Under the pieces are notes generated by a model that saw only the letters and a program-made list of their open reading frames with translations, had not been told where the DNA came from and ran no database searches. A stretch of DNA of 64,000 nucleotides, from the NCBI GenBank assembly GCA_036121365.1, contig JAZAFR010000007.1:124001-188000 (forward strand). The letters are read 5' to 3'. Shown in pieces: positions 44,901 to 53,740 of this stretch. The position numbers and the translations under genes were made by a program. Each line of letters begins with the position of its first letter. Positions within the stretch are counted from its first letter, which is position 1. This DNA is from UBA7916 sp036121365. GTDB taxonomy: Bacteria; Pseudomonadota; Gammaproteobacteria; Comchoanobacterales; Comchoanobacteraceae.

Positions 44901-47900
44901 TTCTTCAAGTAGACAGTTTTTGATGAAACTGGGAACTTCTTCATCCTGGAGAGTATTTGCTGACACTATTTTTTCTATTAATTCGATTATGTGTTGATCT
45001 TCAAGTATGTCTTTTAATCTTACCCATGCCTCTTCTGTTCTTGAATATATATCTTGGACGCCCTCAACGAAGCTATTGAATAAATTAATGTCATAAGATG
45101 GGAAGTTTCTTCTAGACGAATGAAATAACCTCTGTAACACTTCTGTAAATCTTGCTAGAGACCTTTGTTCTGACATTCCTAGCTGATTTGCTTCTTTTGC
45201 ACCTGTTCTTTCATCTGTGAAATTTTCTACAGATCTTACATATGAGGATGCTGAACTAATATTAACTGCTTGGGCGTCATGTATACTTTCTAGGAGATTT
45301 GCTTTTTCTGGTTCTAAGCTCCTGAAATCTCCTGATCCAATAATATCAGATAGTTCTTGTAATTCTGCTTCTGTTAAATCTTGTTCTATCTGTTGATATC
45401 GATCTAGTCCCTGTATGTGTCTAACTATCTCATTTTGGATTGTTTGCTGATTGTTATGAGATGTTCTCTTTTGCACTGTATCTTTGGCGAGTCTTTTAAT
45501 CAGCTCTCCTTGTGAATGACGTTGATAAAATGGAGGTCTAAACTGATTCAATTGTGTCACTAGTAGTGGTGGTTGTGCTGTTTGATTAAAGGGGTGTGCT
45601 GCAATTGATTCATTGATTAGTGGTCCTAGTATTTTTAATGGATGGTTACATGAGTATAATACATTATAGAAAATAGACAGGTCTTTTGCTTGGATTCCTT
45701 TCAGGAACGGTCGAATGATTTTTTGGTATTCTTCAAGTTGGACTGCAAGGCCCTTAATAGTTATAATGTTTTCCATTTTTGTTTTAGCAGTCATGCATTT
45801 TAACAAGGTTGTAATGGTGGCTAATATGTGCTCTTGATGCTCGATTGCTGTATATATGAGTTGGTGGACTTGAGGGTTAAGGTACCAATGTGCTTCTGGA
45901 TGTTCTGGATTAGCTACGATGGCTGCTATTTGAGGTATTAGACTTGTATCGGACATTGTAGATTCGAATACTTTTCCAGGCTTATCTCTTAGTTCTATGA
46001 TGGCTTTTTTTTGTTCTGTGTATTCGTGATAGAGTCGTTGCATTGTTGGGTTGGTCCTCCATAACAAAAGCGCTTCTTGTATACTATCTTGAGTTGCCTC
46101 TTGTCTGTATCTCTTGTAGCGATTTACTACGACAGATAAAAGTTGTTGTTCCCCAGTGTGCCTGTGTCTTTTTTCAATATTACTGCATGCTCCTTTGTAG
46201 AGTCCTCGACTACCCTCATCACAGGGGGATTGTCCACTCATTATTATTGCATCACTGCGTAGCCATCTGCCATTTAGAAATGATAGTGCGGGGTATTTTA
46301 TTTCTGCTTGCTGTGCTATGTCTATATCATTATAATCTGCCTGGATATTTGCTGTGTTGAACAGAGTTAAGCTATTTTCAGCTTTTTGTTGGGTGGTTTC
46401 TTTTTCGGGTTCTTTAGGTAGGTCTGTTGGTGTTTTTAGAACTGTCGATATAGTTGGCAACATTGGTATAACGCTATGTGGTCCTAGTTGAAACTGTTCT
46501 TTTATCGTTTTTAATCGTCTTGAGATCTCAATATTTTGTTGTGTTTGTATTTGGTTTCCATTAAAGCACTCTTGAAGCTCTACTAAGAGAGGATCAAGTT
46601 CTGGATAGCCAGTTGAGATCATTATGTGTTGGATAATCAGACCAATAGCTTTCGATAAGGCGTGCTGGTTGTTTTCGTGATAGGCCAATTTAAGAATTTG
46701 AGCATGAATGTTTTTTTCTTTTGAAGGTAGAGTTTGTAGCCTCTTTAATAAGCTTCGTGTCAACTCGAGTATTTTTTCTTTGTTTAGACGGATCCGCTCA
46801 CTATTGCCTTCTGTGATTTCATCCATTCTTTGACGGAGTGTGTTAAATAACTGTTCAATGAGTTGTATTGATGTATGGGGTATTTCTTCTTGTTCTGCTT
46901 TTTCTTCGTTGTGCCCGTGTTCTTCATATTCTTTTTTTTGTGATGATCTAGATGCATCTTCGCAGAGTTCCTCTTCTTCTGTTTGTTGCCCTATCCTTTG
47001 AATGTCTTCTAGTAGGGTCCGGTCATATGAGCTGTCTGGATTCGAATTAATTCTAATGCGTTCTTTTAAACTCCTTGCTAATTTCCTTGTTTGTTGATTG
47101 GTTCTCTGTTTCATCTCGGTTGATGTTGTTCGATAGACTAATATTTCTGATCTGATTTTGGCCAGTATGGTTGCCGCATGTGTTGTAAAATGTTTAGAGA
47201 GAGCGCTTCTTTTTATTTGGGCTGCTGTCATGTCTATGATTTCTTTTGTTGCTTGAATGACTGCTATGTCCATCTCCTGTTGTGTATTAATTTCCTGTAA
47301 CTCGGTATCTTCTTTTTGCTTGAAGTCTCTTTGAATTTCTTCCTTTTTGGATTCATATTGCTGCTTTAATTTGTTTTTTTCTGTCCTATGTTTTCTGAGG
47401 TCTTCTGATAGAGTCAGCATTTTAGATATGCCTTCTGTGGGGAGGTCTCTCATGTTCTCTTCTAAACTTTGTATTGTATTCTGGACCTTTTCTTGGGTTG
47501 CCCTAAAGTCATCATCAAGTTTTTGCATGGTTTCTGTACATTGCGAGGCGATTGTGAGTCTTAATTTTTTTTTGAGTTTTGTATAATATTCTGAGCAATA
47601 GCGCTTTTCTTCTGTAAATGCACCTATTAAAGCTGCTATTTTTTTATCGGCGTCGGTTATGGATTTTTCCATTTGGGCACTGTCGTCAGTCATAATCCTC
47701 AGTCTTCTCTTAAGTTCTTGATGATTTACTGCGTCCTCGCTGGTGATTATTTTGTGCTCCCCAATGGTTTCAGTGAGTTCGTCAGCGGATGTTGGAGGGA
47801 CAGTTTGGGACAAAATTTCTGATATTTCTTCAACTGCCTGTATAATTGATTTGGCTACTGTTCTCGGTGATTCCTTTCCTACTGCTATTATCCATTCTTC

Positions 47901-48707
47901 AATGGCTTGCTTGATTTTGTTTGACTCTTCTTGGCGTTGGACTTCATTTTCTGGGGGGAATATGCAGAAAATATAGGCTTTTGTATACCACCTAAATTCC
48001 ATGAGATACTGCAAGTTTTCTTCCAATTTGATTTCTAATTTAGGGAATATTTTTGTTCTTTTCGGCAATTCTTTTTTTTCTATTATGGTTATGTTTTCTG
48101 GTTCGTGTATGGATGTTGGTAATGCTTGCAATGACGTGAAGCTTTTTAGTAGTGCTATCATGTTCCTAAAGAGATCTTCCTTTTCTCTCTTTGTTATTAT
48201 AACTTCACGTAATATTGATGTGATTGAGTCTGTGATTTGTTTTGCTTCGTTTATGAGCTCTATAAATGACTGTATGAAGTTTCTTTGTAAACTTAGCATA
48301 TCTAATATGTGTTCTGAATTTTGATATCCTTCCCACCGATTTAGCATTATTACGGATGCAAGCAATTCTGGATATTTTTTTTCGATATGACGTAATACCG
48401 TTGACATTATTGTTGTTGACGCTCCAGTTTGCGTTAAAGTTTCTGCCTGGTTAAGGAGACTTATATCACTATTGTATTGGTGAGACTCTAAATGAAAATC
48501 AATCAATCTTTGCAATTGATTTAGATCTTTTGATAAAGGGGTAAGTTGTTCGGTAGACCTTGTGTTTCCTGGCTCTATTCCACAGGAGAAGAGTGCTGGC
48601 TTTTTTTTTCTGATTTGCTCTATAACTCCCTGTAGTTTTTTGATTTCATAGGTTGGTTTTTCCAGCGCTTTTAGGGTTATTAGGTCTGCACTTTCTGATT
48701 TTAGCAT
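41949..48707 (-). CDS. Giant 2252-residue helical protein of unknown function, effector-like
   Basis: I do not recognise this protein. It has no signal peptide and no membrane segment, and is mostly helical, charged sequence rich in E, K, Q, I, T and S. Visible features are heptad-like coiled coil at about residues 335-510 and an acidic patch at about 573-606. Two similar regions with alternating beta strands lie around 1390-1480 and 1590-1640. A possible Sel1/TPR-like stretch (GDPLAGILLAQIYSSG, then HALCKRKEPKALKY) lies near 2034-2085. The C-terminal 50 residues are E/S/K-rich and end in small and polar residues, as in many Dot/Icm effectors. The ATG has GGAG at 48716-48719 and a promoter with consensus -35. 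It is one uninterrupted frame of 6.8 kb, so it is maintained by selection. Effector function is inference. Confidence 0.85.
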   Translation of the reverse strand: MLKSESADLITLKALEKPTYEIKKLQGVIEQIRKKKPALFSCGIEPGNTRSTEQLTPLSKDLNQLQRLIDFHLESHQYNSDISLLNQAETLTQTGASTTIMSTVLRHIEKKYPELLASVIMLNRWEGYQNSEHILDMLSLQRNFIQSFIELINEAKQITDSITSILREVIITKREKEDLFRNMIALLKSFTSLQALPTSIHEPENITIIEKKELPKRTKIFPKLEIKLEENLQYLMEFRWYTKAYIFCIFPPENEVQRQEESNKIKQAIEEWIIAVGKESPRTVAKSIIQAVEEISEILSQTVPPTSADELTETIGEHKIITSEDAVNHQELKRRLRIMTDDSAQMEKSITDADKKIAALIGAFTEEKRYCSEYYTKLKKKLRLTIASQCTETMQKLDDDFRATQEKVQNTIQSLEENMRDLPTEGISKMLTLSEDLRKHRTEKNKLKQQYESKKEEIQRDFKQKEDTELQEINTQQEMDIAVIQATKEIIDMTAAQIKRSALSKHFTTHAATILAKIRSEILVYRTTSTEMKQRTNQQTRKLARSLKERIRINSNPDSSYDRTLLEDIQRIGQQTEEEELCEDASRSSQKKEYEEHGHNEEKAEQEEIPHTSIQLIEQLFNTLRQRMDEITEGNSERIRLNKEKILELTRSLLKRLQTLPSKEKNIHAQILKLAYHENNQHALSKAIGLIIQHIMISTGYPELDPLLVELQECFNGNQIQTQQNIEISRRLKTIKEQFQLGPHSVIPMLPTISTVLKTPTDLPKEPEKETTQQKAENSLTLFNTANIQADYNDIDIAQQAEIKYPALSFLNGRWLRSDAIIMSGQSPCDEGSRGLYKGACSNIEKRHRHTGEQQLLSVVVNRYKRYRQEATQDSIQEALLLWRTNPTMQRLYHEYTEQKKAIIELRDKPGKVFESTMSDTSLIPQIAAIVANPEHPEAHWYLNPQVHQLIYTAIEHQEHILATITTLLKCMTAKTKMENIITIKGLAVQLEEYQKIIRPFLKGIQAKDLSIFYNVLYSCNHPLKILGPLINESIAAHPFNQTAQPPLLVTQLNQFRPPFYQRHSQGELIKRLAKDTVQKRTSHNNQQTIQNEIVRHIQGLDRYQQIEQDLTEAELQELSDIIGSGDFRSLEPEKANLLESIHDAQAVNISSASSYVRSVENFTDERTGAKEANQLGMSEQRSLARFTEVLQRLFHSSRRNFPSYDINLFNSFVEGVQDIYSRTEEAWVRLKDILEDQHIIELIEKIVSANTLQDEEVPSFIKNCLLEEPFASQIRKKATEDGIDDLQEKIESMQSKVTTESLTVSITRKLDSLINYQKIHDKVFHYLSTQQIEERIERALAHSPQSPHSVQVITTSPIKLIITETKITQRGSNIQTIEITEKMPVEEIQAQFSEIESTTVIKLSSNSQAERVINLLSQITTEARIHLEFKPIKSLPISAWNDIKNALGDKETNQYPQNFTWGFEDSTIPPITKKSDDIQILCEMSPQLAALITCNTRSDILTAALNGQKESVTHHGNKITTTIRIPPRKEFMAKRLQDSKTFQHRDLERYFTPLPLYRAKDVVWTSEYERANIKVSDGGNCIVINDLLEGTTSKEIVESINQLASERKIPEISKVRSELTDEKVYIVVEIKESWHNEIVKSAEKKFHTTEEPTSIQIQHNLISIHRHALRELNSNRPTTHINEKNIKLLKIAIDTNFSSLSPEEQQKVSRITEQMQQELIQKEVTKQTSKVIEKLYDLTKSKEEGSSLLRQIRWYSLPAEAANQRRNPFTSNSIPERHTRHIENKEDQLRRKARAETEPLLEDARVQHPLKQYTRELFSQYLPTKGEHEKSILERIFEELLHWSQTLSEIRRSTDKAADQTYLVSHIRRHTYELSKRDPNSILFLWPFLVETLPKNTLLELKEFGRKKRENERMTTRKNPLGQQVSACRNTLFGLGTSSDPIAALENLLNIISPAAESEITQEARTLVLYMMFHGYIHIQENTITPPETYQKREPKKTACSAEKRKLFYSQLIDENLTTDTVDQLVALFTDGEGDPLAGILLAQIYSSGAFKNPTTGNVIERDTRKCNDILESLHALCKRKEPKALKYRHTIELLTYLHESQHSTNFEKKSEALQRLKTLEIEPDFIHMDLIPHTQNCLRKKTLFKEIAESIVSIAQKLRPSSIHSTSALHLYMPKEEPFIADIIGALFSEIPEIETELRESKELDHLIRQVDSVKGDLGEEGRAYLSNLLWTKTEAESSKPYSEYASFTP

Positions 48708-48744
48708 CGCGTTTTCTCCATAGTTCTATTCTCCCTCAACTTCG

Positions 48745-48773
48745 ATGTTAAGGCTCTTATTGAAAGATGTCAA
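48745..48773 (-). promoter_or_regulatory. Promoter of the giant gene
   Basis: On the minus strand a consensus TTGACA (48768-48773) is followed after 17 bases by TAACAT (48745-48750). Transcription would begin near 48738, giving a leader of about 30 bases that contains the GGAG ribosome-binding site. Confidence 0.6.
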
Positions 48774-48879
48774 ACTTTTTAACTTTTTATTAATTCTTAG
48801 GATGTGTTTCCAGGTTCTTTTTTGTTTTATATTTTTTGATTGTGATGTTATACTTCCTGTTTTTAAAAGGACTTTTTGA

Positions 48880-49851
48880 TTGATATCTTGGTGTTTGGAC
48901 AGTTCCCAATTATTGGCTTTTTCGTGTTTTAGAAAAAGGTGGAGTATTAGAGATTTATTAGATTCTTTGAGTATCTCTGAAGATTTATTAAAATATCATT
49001 TATTCCGATTGATTCAAGCGGGTGCTGACATTTCTGTGGACGGTCAGATTGTTTGTTTTGGCCGTCCAATGATGACTTATAATGTGGGACAAATTCAATC
49101 TGCTCTTGATCTTTCTTTTCCTACACTCAGTGTATTTTGGTCGATGCCTTCAACCAATGATTTTTGTATGTCGTTGGATTGTCCAGATGCTCTTGAGTTT
49201 TGTTTATCTGAACATCAATCTTTTGGTAGGGGGCGTAGAAATCGAAGATGGTATGGGTCTTTTGCAGATGGTATACTTCTTTCTTATAGGCGAAAAGTCC
49301 CTTCTGCTGTAAACTTCTCATCATATTCGCTACTTTTGGCTCTTTTAATTACGGAATATGTTAGAAGCACTTGGCCAAATCTTCCTGTTCAGTTGAAATG
49401 GCCGAATGATATTTTATTGGGTGGAAAAAAACTGATGGGGATTTTAGTTGAGAGGGATTATAGCTCTTCAGAAGCGATATTGGTTGTTGGGTTAGGGTGT
49501 AATGTTAATCGTGTTGGTGTTTCATCTTCTTTAGAGGTAGACTCTGCAGTTGGTTTTTTAGACCATGTTTCGGATCTCAATAAAACATTTCTTGCAATTG
49601 AATTGATGAAGATACTGCGTGAGTCATTGCGTATGTTTTTGGAGAGGGGGTTTGAATGTTTTGTGGAAAAATATGATGAGTTGCATATTTTTCAGGGGCA
49701 AGAAGTGCGTTATTTCGAAAATAATATAGCCAAAACTGGTCGTGTTGATGGTGTGAGTGCTTGTGGTCGTTTGCGTGTTATTAGTAATGGTGTTTGTCAA
49801 TTGATTTCTAGTGGAAGTATTTCTAAGATCAGGGCTTGTTGTGATACTTAG
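48880..49851 (+). CDS. birA: Biotin-protein ligase / biotin operon repressor BirA
   Basis: Attaches biotin to the biotin carboxyl carrier protein and, in the two-domain form, represses biotin genes. The N-terminal 60 residues form a winged-helix unit (SIRDLLDSLSISEDLLKYHLFRLIQAGADI). The catalytic domain has SMPSTND, the biotinyl-AMP loop GRGRRNRRWYGSFADGILLS and KWPNDILLGGKKLMGIL, with a C-terminal SH3-like domain. Start is TTG at 48880 with AAAAGGA at 48866-48872; no ATG lies near. The 323-residue length fits the bifunctional type. The gene is divergent from the giant gene and convergent with rsmJ. Confidence 0.94.
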   Translation: MISWCLDSSQLLAFSCFRKRWSIRDLLDSLSISEDLLKYHLFRLIQAGADISVDGQIVCFGRPMMTYNVGQIQSALDLSFPTLSVFWSMPSTNDFCMSLDCPDALEFCLSEHQSFGRGRRNRRWYGSFADGILLSYRRKVPSAVNFSSYSLLLALLITEYVRSTWPNLPVQLKWPNDILLGGKKLMGILVERDYSSSEAILVVGLGCNVNRVGVSSSLEVDSAVGFLDHVSDLNKTFLAIELMKILRESLRMFLERGFECFVEKYDELHIFQGQEVRYFENNIAKTGRVDGVSACGRLRVISNGVCQLISSGSISKIRACCDT

Positions 49852-49860
49852 TTTTCTGCT

Positions 49861-50583
49861 TTATACTTTGTAGCAGTCAAATCGACTGGTTTTTTGCATG
49901 ATGCTACCTTGATTTGGTTTTTTATCTGCTATGAATGTTGCCTTTTTATCCCTTTTTACAATAACCCTATCTTGACTTTTGTTATATGCGGTTATGAACA
50001 GTTCATTTTCGTTGCTTGGCTGTTCGTGCGTGTTCAAATAGTGTAACCATTGCATGTCTTTTTTTGGAAGAGCTGTTGTTTTTTTTGTAAAGAAGGGGTC
50101 GAGATATAGGTGAGTTAAATCACTTTGCTGTTGTTTTAACCATTGAATTGAGCATGCGCAAATCACTTCCCATTGGCATTGCGGATTGATTTGTTTGTAT
50201 TGAGCCACAAGGGTTTTTAGTACGGCTGCAGTTATGGGGTTTTTTTCTACGCTTATTAATGGATGTTTCAGTGTAGATAGTATCAGGCTATCTTTGCCGA
50301 AACCTGCAGTTAAATCAACGATTGTTGTTTTCTTGGTGGGTTTTTTCTTAATATTGATGGCTTTGAGTAAAGGTTGTTTTTGCTGGGTGTTTGTTAAATG
50401 AAGGCTTTTTTGACTTGTGAAGCTCAGTGTCAGTGGTTCAATATTGGAATTTTGGTCGTTCAGTGTGATGTTTTCAGTTGTGATATGTATGTGTATGTTA
50501 CAATTTTTTAGATGATCACTCATTTGTTCTAGTGGTCTTTTGATTTCTTGCGGTGTGTCATGGCTTATATGGAGATTAGACAT
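49861..50583 (-). CDS. rsmJ: 16S rRNA (guanine-1516-N2)-methyltransferase RsmJ
   Basis: SAM-dependent rRNA methyltransferase acting on G1516 of 16S rRNA. The SAM-binding motif is VDLTAGFGKDSLIL followed by VEKNPITAAVLKTL. The catalytic region LYLDPFF is followed by the KDMQWL helix, and the C-terminal strand is VIVKRDKKA. Length is 240 residues, slightly short through loss at the N-terminus. It overlaps the cyoE/ctaB gene upstream by 8 bases, which suggests it rides on the ctaA-ctaB transcript. Confidence 0.9.
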   Translation of the reverse strand: MSNLHISHDTPQEIKRPLEQMSDHLKNCNIHIHITTENITLNDQNSNIEPLTLSFTSQKSLHLTNTQQKQPLLKAINIKKKPTKKTTIVDLTAGFGKDSLILSTLKHPLISVEKNPITAAVLKTLVAQYKQINPQCQWEVICACSIQWLKQQQSDLTHLYLDPFFTKKTTALPKKDMQWLHYLNTHEQPSNENELFITAYNKSQDRVIVKRDKKATFIADKKPNQGSIMQKTSRFDCYKV

Positions 50584-51487
50584 ATGGCACTGGTGTTTTG
50601 TGGTCTAACAATAATAGAAAGAATATGATTAAAATGTAATAAATGCTAAATTTGAATAGCCCGCTGGCCGTGTTGGTGTCTTCCCAGAGCTTTTTGCATA
50701 AATATAGCCAGCGTAAATTTAAGATGCAGGCAACAGATAAATATAAATGGCCTGTCATGCGAATGCAAAATGGCATTAATGTTGAAATTGTTGTTAACAA
50801 GGCATAAGCGATAATGGATAATTTGGTGAATGTAATACCATGGGTGACAGGAAGCATTGGCCATTTGGTTTTGGCGTAGTCATTTTTGTGTGCGATGGCC
50901 AGTGGCCAAAAGTGCGCAGGTGTCCAGCTAAAGACAATTAAAACCAATAGTAGTGGTTCTACTGTGATGTTGCCTGTCAGGCTGCACCAGCCTAATAGTG
51001 GAGGCATTGCTCCAGACAGACCTCCAATGACAATATTTTGCGGTGTTGTGGGTTTTAACCATTTGGTATAGAGTATGCTGTAGCCAATGGTGGTGGCTAA
51101 AGTGAGGGTAGCGCATAGTGGGTTGTTGAGGGTCCACAATAGGGCTGTGCTTAATATGATGCTAAAAACGGCAAAAGTTTTTGCAGTTATTGGTGAGAGC
51201 TTGTCTTTGGCTAAGGGTCTGTTTTGGGTTCTTTTCATTTTTTTATCTTCATCTTTGTCAAATAGGTGGTTGAGTGCAGCGCTGGCACAAGCAGCTAAAC
51301 TGATTCCAGTTATGCCTGAGGATATTTTTGATATGTCTTGCACATAACTGGGTGCAATGAGCATGCCTATGAGACTTGAAAACATCATGACAATGACAAC
51401 TTTCAGCTTGACGATTCTGGTTATTTGATATAGCTGTTTAAAAAACCAGTCGGGGTAGGTTTCTTGTTTAAGTAAAGACTTTTGCAT
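50576..51487 (-). CDS. ctaB: Protoheme IX farnesyltransferase (haem O synthase)
   Basis: Integral membrane UbiA-family prenyltransferase that farnesylates haem B to haem O. The two Asp-rich motifs are visible: NHLFDKDEDKKMKRTQNRPL near residue 72 and the later HFWPLAIAHKNDYAKTKWPMLPV. About nine hydrophobic segments cover the protein, and the length (303) is standard. It overlaps ctaA by 20 bases and rsmJ by 8 bases. The product is used by CtaA for haem A. Also called cyoE; ctaB is chosen because of the cytochrome c oxidase context. Confidence 0.95.
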   Translation of the reverse strand: MQKSLLKQETYPDWFFKQLYQITRIVKLKVVIVMMFSSLIGMLIAPSYVQDISKISSGITGISLAACASAALNHLFDKDEDKKMKRTQNRPLAKDKLSPITAKTFAVFSIILSTALLWTLNNPLCATLTLATTIGYSILYTKWLKPTTPQNIVIGGLSGAMPPLLGWCSLTGNITVEPLLLVLIVFSWTPAHFWPLAIAHKNDYAKTKWPMLPVTHGITFTKLSIIAYALLTTISTLMPFCIRMTGHLYLSVACILNLRWLYLCKKLWEDTNTASGLFKFSIYYILIIFFLLLLDHKTPVPYV

Positions 51488-52514
51488 AATCTGTTGATGT
51501 GGGGTGAGTATTTTGGTTGGTTGAGTCTAGTATGTTTTCATGGGTGTGAGATGTGCTGCTAACAAGTATAACAGAGCATTGAATGATCAAAGCAAGTGCA
51601 ATGATATTGTGTCCCAATGCGATTGTTAGTGGCAGTTGCCACAGGATGTTTAATATGCCAAGTGTGATTTGAAATAAAAATAAAGTTACGAGATATTGGA
51701 ACTGTTTTAGCGTACAAAGGGATATGGACTTTCTGTTTTTGATGATGTTCCATGTTAGTGCTAGTATCAATATTGTACAGATACATGCTCCGATTCGGTG
51801 TGCCATGTGGATGGCAATTCTTGCTTGTCCAGAAAGTACGCCGCCTTCATAGGTGTTATGTCCTATGGGTGGTGAGAACCCTTGGATGAAGCTTGTAAAA
51901 CTAGTTAGCCACTGGCCTTGACATGTTGGGAAGTCTGGGCATACCAATGCAGCGTAGTTTGCACTGGTCCATCCTCCTAAGATGACTTGCATAATGAGGG
52001 CCATCAGTAATATTGAGAAGATTTTTTGTGTGCTTTTTGGTATGGTTGTTTTCGGATGAGGAGATAGACTTTCAACATAGTCAATACATAATAATGATGT
52101 GATCGTCATGCCGCCTATTAAATGAGGCATGACAGCGAGTGGGTGAAGTTTCCATGTGACAGTCCACATTCCAAATAATGCTTGAAGCAAGGCAATGACT
52201 AAAATTGAGTTGATGATTGTATGTTTAAAGTTCTGCGATTTTAGAATTTTCAATTGGATTAACATGATACACAACAGGCCTGCTGCGTATCTGTGAATCA
52301 TTTCAATCCATGCTTTTAATGATGCTTCCTGGCTGAGTGCTGGGCTAGTGATTTCTGGTTTGACAATCCAGTTTTGAAAGCATTTTGGCCAGTCGGGACA
52401 GCCTAATCCTGCATTTGTTAATCGTGTATATGCGCCAAGTGTCACGACAATGATGGCCAGTATTATGGTCGTTAAATGTACATATTTTATGGTGATTGAG
52501 GTGTGTTTTTTCAT
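51468..52514 (-). CDS. ctaA: Haem A synthase
   Basis: Integral membrane COX15/CtaA enzyme oxidising haem O to haem A for aa3-type oxidases. The conserved histidines occur in MIHRYAAGLL, MPHLIGG, HMAHRIGA and ALGHNIIALAL. The family start VTLGAYTRLTNAGLGCPDWPKC and the second CPDFPTCQG pair are clear. It has eight hydrophobic segments and 348 residues. The gene lies in SURF1-172aa-ctaA-ctaB order, all on the minus strand, with gaps of a few bases or overlaps. Confidence 0.95.
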   Translation of the reverse strand: MKKHTSITIKYVHLTTIILAIIVVTLGAYTRLTNAGLGCPDWPKCFQNWIVKPEITSPALSQEASLKAWIEMIHRYAAGLLCIMLIQLKILKSQNFKHTIINSILVIALLQALFGMWTVTWKLHPLAVMPHLIGGMTITSLLCIDYVESLSPHPKTTIPKSTQKIFSILLMALIMQVILGGWTSANYAALVCPDFPTCQGQWLTSFTSFIQGFSPPIGHNTYEGGVLSGQARIAIHMAHRIGACICTILILALTWNIIKNRKSISLCTLKQFQYLVTLFLFQITLGILNILWQLPLTIALGHNIIALALIIQCSVILVSSTSHTHENILDSTNQNTHPTSTDYAKVFT

Positions 52515-52517
52515 CGT

Positions 52518-53036
52518 TTAAATTAGGGATAGTTTCAGTAGCTTTCTTAAATCTAGATCAAGATCTAGTGGTGAGTTTTTTTGATCATAGCACAAAATGG
52601 CATCATTTTTCGGATTCACTATGAATAGATCGCATTGTTCGTTGAGTTTGCTTTTTGATTGCTTGAGTTGTTGTATGATTGTTGGACTGACGTAATGGAC
52701 TTTCCAATTTTCATCAATATTGGTGTTTTTTTGATCTGTTTGTATGATTGTCAGATGGACTCTTTCTTTATCTTTTCCAAGTGCTTGCCAGCGTTTGGTC
52801 ATTGCATTGAATCTGGCTTTGTTTTTTGCAGGAGAGATTATGCTGGCTATTTGCCAGTAATTCTGAGGGTTTGAATTAATTTGTATTGGGGGAGAGAGTA
52901 GAGTCCCTTTATTGTTGTGATGAATGCTTCCATACCCTGAATGAAATAGCATATGTGCCAGTATGATTGGTGTTATGAATGCGATGGCTATGCCGTATAA
53001 AGGTTTATTGGAGTGTTTTTTAGGGGGATTGTGCAT
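52518..53036 (-). CDS. Membrane-anchored protein of the cytochrome oxidase assembly cluster
   Basis: A 172-residue protein without a recognised catalytic motif. It has one N-terminal membrane segment (about residues 13-32) and a soluble, probably periplasmic domain with a thioredoxin-like look: a VHLTIIQTD strand and CDLFIVNPKNDAILCYD near the end, but no CxxC pair. A gene of this type often occupies the position between SURF1 and ctaA in gammaproteobacteria, and a role in oxidase assembly is inferred from that. The start overlaps the end of the SURF1 gene by 17 bases; it ends 3 bases before ctaA. Confidence 0.75.
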   Translation of the reverse strand: MHNPPKKHSNKPLYGIAIAFITPIILAHMLFHSGYGSIHHNNKGTLLSPPIQINSNPQNYWQIASIISPAKNKARFNAMTKRWQALGKDKERVHLTIIQTDQKNTNIDENWKVHYVSPTIIQQLKQSKSKLNEQCDLFIVNPKNDAILCYDQKNSPLDLDLDLRKLLKLSLI

Positions 53037-53709
53037 GCTGTTTCCTGCTGAGTTTGTGTCTGAAATAAAGTCCTAAAATTCCAAATAGTAAGAACTGTAG
53101 AGCATAGCAGATGTGTCTTAAAATGCCAAGAGGTAGTGTGTTGGGTTGGGTTAGGTTTTCGTGTAATGCACTATTATTGGTTACGATGATTTTTTCATAT
53201 ACTGGTGTTTTTAGATGGGTCTCAATGGTATCCATATCGATAAAGCCAATTTTTTTTGGCCAGGTTTCTTGAGGGATATTTCTTTGTATGAGTCGTCCCC
53301 TGGGTGTGTATAGAATCCCACTGACTGTTGTGTTGAGTTGTTGTCTTTTAATGACTGTTTCAGTATTTGTGTTTCTATTGTACCAACCAAGATTGATTAA
53401 TACTGCTTTTTCCAAGATAGGATCAAAAGATACGGCGATGACTTCTTTGCCGACTTGATGGTGGAAAATGGCTGGTTCAACGATAAAATATTTTTTTGTG
53501 CTAATGGGATTATGGTAGTCTATGGAGGTTTTGTCTTTGACCTGAAGATTGTTTTTTAATTGCTTTTCATGCGTGATATGAGAGGGTGCTGCCTCAGTTA
53601 GTGTGTATTTTGTATGTGCACGCTGGATTTGCCAGATTGTCAGTGTTAACATGAGGCAGAGGTTTACTATGCTTAGATATTTGAGTATGAAAGACTGTTT
53701 TGTTTGCAT
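53020..53709 (-). CDS. SURF1-family cytochrome oxidase biogenesis protein
   Basis: SURF1/Shy1-type membrane protein that assists haem insertion into cytochrome c oxidase. It has the two-helix layout, one segment near the N-terminus (ILKYLSIVNLCLMLTLTIWQIQRA) and one at the C-terminus (CYALQFLLFGILGLYFRHK), with a soluble domain between carrying VLINLGWYNR and ILYTPRGRLI. The usual LGxWQxxR opening is reduced to TIWQIQRA, a divergent version. The length of 229 is normal. It is the first gene of the minus-strand oxidase assembly unit. Confidence 0.88.
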   Translation of the reverse strand: MQTKQSFILKYLSIVNLCLMLTLTIWQIQRAHTKYTLTEAAPSHITHEKQLKNNLQVKDKTSIDYHNPISTKKYFIVEPAIFHHQVGKEVIAVSFDPILEKAVLINLGWYNRNTNTETVIKRQQLNTTVSGILYTPRGRLIQRNIPQETWPKKIGFIDMDTIETHLKTPVYEKIIVTNNSALHENLTQPNTLPLGILRHICYALQFLLFGILGLYFRHKLSRKQHAQSP

Positions 53710-53740
53710 AGGGGCTTTTTTGTGATGCTGGAGTTATTAT

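Noticed and set aside
41949..48707. Reading the giant protein as an SMC/Rad50-type ATPase
   Set aside because: I found no Walker A or B motif or ABC signature anywhere in the sequence; only coiled-coil character is shared.
50886..51071. Plus-strand ORFs opposite ctaB (e.g. 61 and 86 codons)
   Set aside because: ctaB is complete and conserved on the minus strand with its Asp-rich motifs; these are shadows.
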